Source: Colwellia sp. BRX10-3 (lineage in GTDB: Bacteria > Pseudomonadota > Gammaproteobacteria > Enterobacterales > Alteromonadaceae). Taken from it: a DNA stretch of 64,000 bases. Positions within the stretch are counted from its first letter, which is position 1, and each line of letters opens with the position of its first letter. Both the position numbers and the translations under genes were made by a program. Where the stretch lies: assembly GCF_014077505.1 (NCBI RefSeq), contig NZ_JACGWA010000003.1, positions 186,001 to 250,000 on the forward strand, written 5' to 3'. Below, piece by piece: positions 58,108-64,000 of this stretch. Below the pieces are notes generated by a model that saw only the letters and a list, made by a program, of their open reading frames with translations, did not search any database and had not been told where the DNA came from.

Positions 58108-58155
58108 TCAGAGCGAAGCGAAAGTCGCGGGGTAGTTCACTACTATGTCGGAAGC
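57980..58155 (+). ncRNA. Putative omega-RNA (reRNA) region at the tnpB 3' end
   Basis: In IS200/IS605 elements the guide RNA scaffold comes from the 3' part of tnpB plus the right end, and the guide from the flanking DNA. By analogy, this stretch with the right-end hairpin (58100-58132) would be the scaffold. The guide would begin just after the element, at or shortly after 58133-58141. The exact ends are inferred. No RNA motif was tested. Confidence 0.35.
58100..58132 (+). repeat. Right-end hairpin of the IS element
   Basis: The same 33-bp hairpin as the left end except for two loop bases, with the tnpB TGA stop (58105-58107) inside its 5' arm. The identical orientation of both copies fits IS200/IS605 end structures. 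Confidence 0.75.
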
Positions 58156-58657
58156 GAGTAACAAGGTTAAAAGAATTGTGATTTTTGGCAATTCTGCATC
58201 AGGTAAATCTACCTTGGCAAAAACACTCGCTGAACAACATCGACTTGCCCATTTAGATTTAGACACCTTAGCATGGCTTCCAATCACAGAAAATTCACCC
58301 ATGCCGCAGCGTCAAAGTGTCGGTGTTTCTGTTAGCGAAATAGACAGTTTTATTAAGCAGAATAACGAATGGGTGATAGAAGGTTGTTACAGTGATTTAC
58401 TTATCCGCACGCTAGAAAAGTGCAGCGAAATTATATTCTTAAATCTACCGATTGAACTTTGTATCAATAACGCAAAAAATCGTCCATGGGAACCCCATAA
58501 ATATAAAACCAAAGCCGATCAAGATGCTAATCTAGCTATACTAGTTGATTGGATCTCGCAATATGAATATCGCACTGATACTTTTTCAAAAGCTGCACAT
58601 CAAAAGCTATATGATGAGTTTAAAGGTAATAAATTCATATATATAGATAATCAGTAG
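58145..58657 (+). CDS. P-loop kinase / adenylate-kinase-like NTPase
   Basis: A 170-residue small P-loop protein. Walker A is IFGNSASGKSTLAKTLAEQ. The acidic HLDLDTLAWLP after it and the E-G-C-Y-S motif near residue 80 resemble the shikimate/adenylate-kinase-like family often labelled topology-modulation or AAA ATPase. IIFLNLPIELCINNAKNRPW fits the lid/Arg region. The substrate is unknown. Its ATG lies 12 bp after the IS right hairpin with no ordinary ribosome-binding site, only the hairpin's GGGG at 12-15 bp. The insertion probably separated it from its former upstream region. Confidence 0.7.
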   Translation: MSEASNKVKRIVIFGNSASGKSTLAKTLAEQHRLAHLDLDTLAWLPITENSPMPQRQSVGVSVSEIDSFIKQNNEWVIEGCYSDLLIRTLEKCSEIIFLNLPIELCINNAKNRPWEPHKYKTKADQDANLAILVDWISQYEYRTDTFSKAAHQKLYDEFKGNKFIYIDNQ

Positions 58658-59062
58658 ATATCGTCTACCTGTCTTAATATATTGTTGTGTCATTACTTAT
58701 ACTGACCTAGCAAAGCGGTCGTAAATATTGTTGATTACTGAGGTGACAGTGGGCACATTACGGTCGTTATTGGTATTTGAATTGATGATCACTTTGTTCA
58801 TATTGCAGACATTAACTTCAAATTCCAGAAGTATGTTGACCTATAACATGAGTATAAATTTGAGTGGTTTTAAGGTTATTGTGCTTCAATAGTTATTGTA
58901 CAATTAAGTATAATTCACCAACATCGAAAGACAACATAGTCGTTAATTCAGGCTAGAGTGATGAACGACTAGCTTTCGTAGGTATGAGGGAATAAATTAA
59001 TCTAAAAGAGAAGTCATTTTTATAATGATTTACCAAAAATACCGAGGCTTATCACTTCAAAT
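58658..59062. other. Intergenic region between the kinase gene and the chemoreceptor gene
   Basis: About 400 bp between two convergent genes, with no ORF of note. Two GCGGTCGT/ACGGTCGT segments near 58716 and 58761 and a G-rich stretch between them might be decayed sequence, but nothing is recognisable. The chemoreceptor terminator follows. Confidence 0.35.
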
Positions 59063-59095
59063 AAAAAACCAGTATATATGCTTAAAATATACTGG
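59063..59095 (-). terminator. Rho-independent terminator of the chemoreceptor gene
   Basis: CCAGTATAT (59069-59077) pairs with ATATACTGG (59087-59095). Read on the minus strand the stem is followed by T6 (A6 at 59063-59068), 28 bp after the stop codon of the minus-strand chemoreceptor gene. Confidence 0.85.
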
Positions 59096-59122
59096 CTCAT
59101 CATGCAATACTAAGACTAAGTG

Positions 59123-61114
59123 TTAACTTCTGACTTTAAAACGACCAACTAAATTTGTTAAATCTTTTGATAAAATAAGTAAGTCATTCGAACCATCGGC
59201 CAATGTATCAGCAGTATTAACAATACCTTTTGCTGATTGATTAATGCCACTAATATTGTCGTTGATCAAGTCTGATGAACTGCACTGTTGATCTGCGGCT
59301 TGAGTAATACGTGAAATATTTTCCTTCATTTGTCCAACTAAAGAACTTATTTCGTTAAATGATTGGTTTGCTTGTTCAATTTTTTCGATAGTCTGTTTCG
59401 ATTGGTCGACATTAACGCCCATTTGTTGAGAAACAACACGTGTTTTTTCCAGCAAGTTCATCAGTACGGTATCAATTTCTTCAGTAGCGCCTCGCGAGCG
59501 TTGCGCTAGTGTTCTCACTTCATCTGCGACTACAGCAAAACCTCGCCCTTGTTCACCAGCTCTTGCCGCTTCAATAGCCGCATTAAGTGCTAACAGATTA
59601 GTTTGCTCAGCAATGCTCCTAATAACATCTAATATTTTTGTAATATTCTCGCTTTCCAGTTCAAGTGACTTCATCGATTGAGATGATTCACTTAACGATT
59701 CATTTAATAAGCTCACTTCACTTACCGTGACTGAGATTAAAGAAATTCCCTTTTTCGAATACTCTTCAGTTTTCATAATCGTGGTTGAGCTGTCTTGGCA
59801 GTCGTTTGATGTTTGATGTGCGATATCTGCCATAGTTGCGATAAGGTTATTAACATTATCTATAGATTCTTCTTGTTGATGGCTCACTGCTTTTACATCA
59901 GCAATTTGTATACCCGATTCATTAGCCGCCATATTCAATGTCGATGCACAGGTTTTAATATCAACAACAAGCTGATGAATTGAATCTAAGAATTGATTAA
60001 ACCATTGAGCCAACTCACTCACTTCATCTTTACCAATAATCTCTAATCGCTTAGTTAAATTTCCATCACCTTGTGCAATATCACGTAACCCTTCAGCAAC
60101 ACGGTTAATCGGCTGAACTATACGATTGGCTAACCAAAATCCTATGGCAATAAATAATGTAACCATTATTAAGGCAATCACGGTAATGGTCTGACTCATA
60201 CTATAAGCAGGTGCGAAAATTTCATCGCTATGAATAACACCAATAAAGCGCCACTTTAATGCTTTTGAATAATAACTAGCAACATTAACACCTGCACCTA
60301 AGTGCTCTGTAGAAAAATGATGTAAATCTGGCGTTTTTTGTAATATAGAAAATAATGGTGAGGAAAGATCTTTAATATTTTTGAAGTTATTCTCTGGTGT
60401 TTTTGCATCAGCTAATACGGTTCCTGAATCATCAATAAGAATGAGGTAACCGCTTTCACCTAGTTTTGTATTACTCAATATATCCGTTAAGGTTGAAAGG
60501 GTCACATCTAGACCTTGTACACCGACAATATCACCTTGGTTATTTTTAACCACTAACGCAGAAGTTACTACGGGTTTTCCTATGACATCTTGATATGCTT
60601 CAGTAATAATTGGCCCGTCGGGAGAAGCTAATGCCTGTTTATACCAAGGACGTTGTCTTGGATCATAACCTCCAAGCTCTTCCAATGGATATTGAACAAA
60701 ACCACCATCTTTAGTACCTGTGTAAACGTAAAGTAAATCTGGGTGTGAAGTACCAAATTCTTCATACAGCTTATATAAAGCTAATTCTTCGGCAGAGTCA
60801 TTTTTCGGCTCCATCATATGGTCAGAGTCAATATAAGTATGAGTATTATCAGGAAGTTGACTGGTCAATTTATTTTCAGCTAAAAATTTCACGTTAGCTT
60901 TAATTTGTTGAAAAAACAGTTGAAAGCCGTTGTCTACTTGTCTTAATTCACTCTGAGTGCGTTCCACAAAACTTGTTGAAGACTTGGAGATTGTCATTGA
61001 AATACTAACAATCGCGATAGCAATAATGGGTAAAATAACTGTAGCTGCAAAACTCAAGGTTAATTTAGAGCGAATATTCATAGAATGTCGATAACTAGCG
61101 GTAAATGTAATCAT
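59123..61114 (-). CDS. Methyl-accepting chemotaxis protein with dCache ligand domain
   Basis: A 663-residue chemoreceptor. Order: membrane helix 1 (about 18-41), periplasmic double-Cache domain (about 45-300), membrane helix 2 (about 310-335), HAMP (about 335-390), coiled-coil signalling domain with the conserved hairpin tip [25 protein letters not shown]. The Cache domain carries Tyr150, Arg155, Trp157, Tyr158, Tyr174, Asp176 and Asp203, the residue set of the amino-acid-binding dCache motif of PctA. It should sense amino acids and signal to CheA/CheW. The start may be ATG 61081 (MNIRSKL), as neither ATG has a clear ribosome-binding site. No pentapeptide tether for CheR is visible at the C-terminus. 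Confidence 0.92.
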   Translation of the reverse strand: MITFTASYRHSMNIRSKLTLSFAATVILPIIAIAIVSISMTISKSSTSFVERTQSELRQVDNGFQLFFQQIKANVKFLAENKLTSQLPDNTHTYIDSDHMMEPKNDSAEELALYKLYEEFGTSHPDLLYVYTGTKDGGFVQYPLEELGGYDPRQRPWYKQALASPDGPIITEAYQDVIGKPVVTSALVVKNNQGDIVGVQGLDVTLSTLTDILSNTKLGESGYLILIDDSGTVLADAKTPENNFKNIKDLSSPLFSILQKTPDLHHFSTEHLGAGVNVASYYSKALKWRFIGVIHSDEIFAPAYSMSQTITVIALIMVTLFIAIGFWLANRIVQPINRVAEGLRDIAQGDGNLTKRLEIIGKDEVSELAQWFNQFLDSIHQLVVDIKTCASTLNMAANESGIQIADVKAVSHQQEESIDNVNNLIATMADIAHQTSNDCQDSSTTIMKTEEYSKKGISLISVTVSEVSLLNESLSESSQSMKSLELESENITKILDVIRSIAEQTNLLALNAAIEAARAGEQGRGFAVVADEVRTLAQRSRGATEEIDTVLMNLLEKTRVVSQQMGVNVDQSKQTIEKIEQANQSFNEISSLVGQMKENISRITQAADQQCSSSDLINDNISGINQSAKGIVNTADTLADGSNDLLILSKDLTNLVGRFKVRS

Positions 61115-61671
61115 AATATAACTGAGAGTAACGCTGAGACCAAGCTCCTTTTACTGGATTTTTATATCGATATAACACGATAAAGTTTACTAACAAAGTA
61201 AATTCGATCATCTCTCTATGGCTATGCTGTTTTTTGGTATGGGTATTTGATAATTCAAATTATAATGCCGCTTATATTCACGTTTGATCTGGATATTCTT
61301 GGTCATTTCCCAAAGATCTAAATCAAGTCAAATATTTAAGTCCATATCAATACCTTTTGTTTATAGCTAACTAACAATAAGTTTAAACAGAAAAAGTTGG
61401 TTGTTTCACTCCGTTCACAATTCTTGTTACTTAACGTGGCGTTATCGATAGAATATCTGATCCGAAGTATTGCTTACTAAATATTCGTTAATGTCTCGAA
61501 TGTGGCATTAGCTATCGGTAAAGTCAGTTAGTCTAATGACTATAATATCGGAAAATAGACGCTTCGTTTAAGCTCTTGCAGACACCAAACTTTGGTTGAA
61601 CCACATTATAAAACAGCGATATTATTCGGAACGCTAATGCACAATCATTACTGATCTAAATAGTGTCTAAT
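61115..61671. other. Intergenic region upstream of the chemoreceptor, nothing recognised
   Basis: 557 bp between the chemoreceptor start and the 3' end of the crotonase gene, both on the minus strand. It must hold the chemoreceptor promoter. I see no supported ORF, no T-tailed hairpin and no repeat. Confidence 0.4.
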
Positions 61672-62481
61672 CTACCATTTCTTACGCGTTAAAAATGGCT
61701 TGTGCTGTTCAACGTCATGAGTTTGGTTATAAATCTTTCGATGCACATTCTTACCTATTAAAATTCTAATCTGGTAATAAGATTCTCGAAACAGCGCCAA
61801 ACCTTTACTGCCTTTCCAGCTTTTGTTATACAACCTTTTATTTGCCGCTATCGCATCTGGAGATTGTGATATTAAGGAAAGGGCGAGAGTTTGTGCATCG
61901 GCTAGTGGTGTTGTTGTTATTTCGGTCACTAAATTTAAGGCTAATGCTTGTTGGCCAGTAAACATTTCTGCTGTCATGGCTAACTTTTTCGCTTGATCTA
62001 TCGCCATAAGGTCGCGCAGTGCTATTGTGCCACCCATATCAGGTATTAATCCCCACTTACCTTCAAGAATAGAGAGAGAGCTGTCAGGTGTAGCAAATCT
62101 AAAGTCTGCACCTAAGGCTATTTGCAAACCACCTCCCCAACAGCGGCCGTGAATAGCACAAATAACAGGTACAGGAATAGCTTGCCAACCGGTTGAAACC
62201 ACTTGCGCTAAGTTAGATCGCCAAGGTAAAACCTTAAACAGTAGTTTTAGCATGTTCATTGGCGATTTCATGATGGATTTTACATCTAAGCCGGAACAAA
62301 AATCGTCACCATTACCTGATACGATAACTGCACGAATTTCACGGTTTTTACGCAATGTTTTAATGGTGCTACGAATGGCAATAAACATCGGCATATCTAG
62401 CGCATTAAGCTTGTCAGCGCGATTGAGTTTTACGTGGGCGATGTTATTTGTGATCTCTACACTTACGCGTTGTTCTGTCAT
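61672..62481 (-). CDS. Crotonase-family protein (enoyl-CoA hydratase/isomerase-like)
   Basis: A 269-residue crotonase-fold acyl-CoA enzyme. Oxyanion-hole residues are in GDDFCSGLDVKS and AIHGRCWGGGLQIALGAD. The usual first hydratase Glu is Gln120 here. The segment EGKWGLIPDMGGT supplies Glu140 and Asp148, spaced like the Glu196/Asp204 pair of rat delta-3,5-delta-2,4-dienoyl-CoA isomerase. So a dienoyl-CoA isomerase-like role is more likely than plain hydratase. It is a single gene, divergent from the isoaspartyl-peptidase gene across 212 bp. Confidence 0.85.
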   Translation of the reverse strand: MTEQRVSVEITNNIAHVKLNRADKLNALDMPMFIAIRSTIKTLRKNREIRAVIVSGNGDDFCSGLDVKSIMKSPMNMLKLLFKVLPWRSNLAQVVSTGWQAIPVPVICAIHGRCWGGGLQIALGADFRFATPDSSLSILEGKWGLIPDMGGTIALRDLMAIDQAKKLAMTAEMFTGQQALALNLVTEITTTPLADAQTLALSLISQSPDAIAANKRLYNKSWKGSKGLALFRESYYQIRILIGKNVHRKIYNQTHDVEQHKPFLTRKKW

Positions 62482-62693
62482 GCAAGTCCTTAGCGTTATA
62501 AGCGATTGGCCTATAAAGATAATATAATGGTATGACCAGTACCATAGCGAAAGAGGTTATTAATGTCTACATTGAGTGGGCTTTGTAAGCGCTGAAAGCT
62601 TGTAAATACCGATAATTTATCGCACATTGTATTTATAGCGATTAAAAATACAATTATAGCGTCAAAACCACATAAAAATAACGGCAAAATTAT

Positions 62694-63740
62694 ATGAAAA
62701 ATAAAATTACTTTATCGACGATCTTAACACTAGCAAGCGCACAACTATTTATGCTTGATGCGGCGCAAGCTCATCAAGAGCAAGCTTTCGCTATCGCCAT
62801 ACATGGCGGTGCAGGTACGATAAATAAAAGTAAAATGACCAAAGAAAAACGTAATGCTTACGAGAGCAAGCTTAAACAAGCGCGTGACACGGGTTATGCC
62901 ATGTTAGCTGATGGAAAATCTAGCCAAGCGGCTGTTATTGCCGCTATTCAAATATTAGAGAACTCGCCATTGTTCAATGCTGGCAAAGGCGCTGTTTACA
63001 CTTTTGATGGTGAGCATGAGCTTGATGCGTCAATTATGAATGGTAAAACCTTAAATGCCGGCGCAGTATCAGGTGTGAAAACAGTAAAAAGCCCCATAGC
63101 GTTAGCTGAAGCTGTGATGGAAAAATCAGTTCATGTCATGCTTAGTGGTGAAGGTGCTGAAGTTTTTGCAAAACAACAAGGCTTAGAAAGTGTTGAAAAC
63201 AGTTTTTTTGATACCGATGCGAGATACCAGTCGTTATTAAAAGCGAAAAAGCAGCTGGCAGAGAAAGAAAAAGCACTGAAAGATTTTCAAGCCGCACATA
63301 AAACACTGAATAATGAATATAAATTTGGTACCGTTGGAGCCGTAGCGCTTGATAAAACAGGTACTATAACCGCTGGTACTAGTACGGGCGGTATGACAGC
63401 TAAACGTTTTGGTCGTATTGGCGATGCGCCTATTATAGGAGCAGGAACATACGCGAATAATGACAGCTGTGCTGTTTCAGCTACTGGTCATGGCGAATAC
63501 TTTATTCGCTATCATGTAGCCGCAGACATTTGTGCGCGCATGCAATACCAAGGTATTAGTCTTGAAAAAGCGGCTGATGTTGTTATAAATGATGTTTTAG
63601 TTAAAGCGGGCGGCTCTGGCGGAGTTATTGCTATAGATGTAGCGGGTAACATTGCGATGCCATTTAATAGCACGGGTATGTATCGTGCGAGCAAATCGTC
63701 AAATGGTGAAGAATTTGTTGGAATATTTAAAGATGATTAA
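62694..63740 (+). CDS. Isoaspartyl peptidase / plant-type L-asparaginase
   Basis: A 348-residue Ntn-hydrolase precursor that self-cleaves into alpha and beta chains and hydrolyses beta-aspartyl peptides and L-asparagine. A signal peptide covers about 1-26 (AAQAHQ), so it acts in the periplasm. The N-terminal motif IAIHGGAGTI is family-typical. The cleavage and catalytic Thr213 is in KFGTVGAVALD, with TAGTSTGGMTAKRFGRIGDAPI after it and GHGEYF later. The linker before Thr213 is Lys/Glu-rich and would be mobile. Its end overlaps the CreA-family gene by eight bases. Confidence 0.92.
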   Translation: MKNKITLSTILTLASAQLFMLDAAQAHQEQAFAIAIHGGAGTINKSKMTKEKRNAYESKLKQARDTGYAMLADGKSSQAAVIAAIQILENSPLFNAGKGAVYTFDGEHELDASIMNGKTLNAGAVSGVKTVKSPIALAEAVMEKSVHVMLSGEGAEVFAKQQGLESVENSFFDTDARYQSLLKAKKQLAEKEKALKDFQAAHKTLNNEYKFGTVGAVALDKTGTITAGTSTGGMTAKRFGRIGDAPIIGAGTYANNDSCAVSATGHGEYFIRYHVAADICARMQYQGISLEKAADVVINDVLVKAGGSGGVIAIDVAGNIAMPFNSTGMYRASKSSNGEEFVGIFKDD

Positions 63741-64000
63741 AAAACGTAGAAAGCTAATAATAGCGCCAAAAAAATTACTAACCTCTAAAACTTGTCTAGG
63801 TTTAGTCTTTGGCTTAGTGCTTGTGGGTTGTTCAGATGATGTGGGTAAAGTCAGCTTAGGGCTATTTACCACTAAAGACGTGGTTATCAAAGCTAATCAA
63901 GACCCTATTTTAACGGGAGTAACATGCCATATTAGCCATGTAGAAGCAGATTTAGACTTTTCTGATCCCTCTGATATGAGTATAGCCTGTCGACAAACGG
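63733..64000 (+). CDS. CreA-family lipoprotein (partial, cut by window end)
   Basis: Only the first 89 codons are present. After a basic start comes a hydrophobic stretch ending in the lipobox LVLVGC, so it is a predicted lipoprotein. KDVVIKANQDPILTGVTCHIS and FSDPSDMSIACRQT match the CreA family (periplasmic proteins of unknown function). ATG 63733 overlaps the end of the isoaspartyl-peptidase gene, suggesting translational coupling. The C-terminus lies outside the window. Confidence 0.8.
   Translation, partial: MIKKRRKLIIAPKKLLTSKTCLGLVFGLVLVGCSDDVGKVSLGLFTTKDVVIKANQDPILTGVTCHISHVEADLDFSDPSDMSIACRQT

Larger units (their letters stand above)
56377..58132 (+). mobile_element. IS200/IS605-type insertion element (tnpA frameshifted, tnpB intact)
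   Basis: Bounded here by two nearly identical 33-bp hairpins: left 56377-56409 and right 58100-58132, 31 of 33 bases identical and in the same orientation. Each has a CCCCGTGA/TCGCGGGG stem with one wobble. Between them lie a minus-strand HUH transposase gene (tnpA) and a divergent plus-strand tnpB. Subterminal hairpins, no inverted repeats and no target duplication are typical of IS200/IS605. True ends probably extend a few to about 20 bases beyond the hairpins. The copy looks non-autonomous because tnpA is out of frame. Confidence 0.85.

Overview
This is a low-GC window (by eye around 40%) from a Gram-negative gammaproteobacterium. Small families such as DUF2986, DUF5062 and DUF3087, a recC-recB-recD operon, MiaE, NhaA, YnfA and an Alteromonadales-style glycogen locus suggest a marine Colwellia/Thalassotalea-like bacterium. 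The genus is an inference from gene content. I saw no rRNA, tRNA, CRISPR array or prophage. Most of the window is ordinary chromosome. The only mobile element is one IS200/IS605-type insertion near 56.4-58.1 kb.

Layout. (1) 0.3-4.2 kb: a LysR regulator divergent from glutaryl-CoA dehydrogenase (gcdH), followed by an aldehyde dehydrogenase, probably a lysine/glutarate catabolic locus. (2) 4.5-9.5 kb: a secreted alpha/beta hydrolase, then divergent glpD and glpK for glycerol use. (3) 9.6-24.6 kb: glycogen metabolism, with malQ divergent from a 98-residue stand-alone CBM48 protein followed by glgX-glgP-glgC-glgB-pgm-glgA. Pgm makes glucose-1-phosphate, GlgC activates it to ADP-glucose, GlgA polymerises and GlgB branches. 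GlgP, GlgX and MalQ degrade and recycle. (4) 24.8-32.8 kb: a secreted M14 peptidase, a YgjV-like membrane protein, a Bcr/CflA exporter, MiaE, an orphan glycosyltransferase-like protein and an AstE/aspartoacylase-like protein. (5) 33.2-40.7 kb: moxR-DUF58-transglutaminase, convergent with a GldA/GldF/GldG-like ABC system. (6) 41.2-44.8 kb: nhaA, ynfA, an acyltransferase-3 protein and a 5'-truncated SRPBCC gene remnant. (7) 45-54.6 kb: recC-recB-recD with overlapping ends. (8) 54.7-58.7 kb: small conserved genes (DUF3087, VOC, DUF5062, DUF2986), the IS200/IS605 element and a P-loop kinase gene. (9) 59.1-64 kb: a chemoreceptor, a crotonase, an isoaspartyl peptidase and the start of a CreA-family lipoprotein cut by the window edge.

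Most noteworthy: the insertion element has a tnpA broken by one extra base in a G5 run (C5 on the coding strand), yet its TnpB keeps every catalytic residue and lies between two nearly identical 33-bp hairpins. A guide RNA read from its right end would run into the start of the downstream kinase gene. The chemoreceptor carries the complete residue set of the PctA-type amino-acid-binding dCache motif. The glycogen operon starts with a free-standing glycogen-binding module and has TGTAA-type palindromes in its promoter region.
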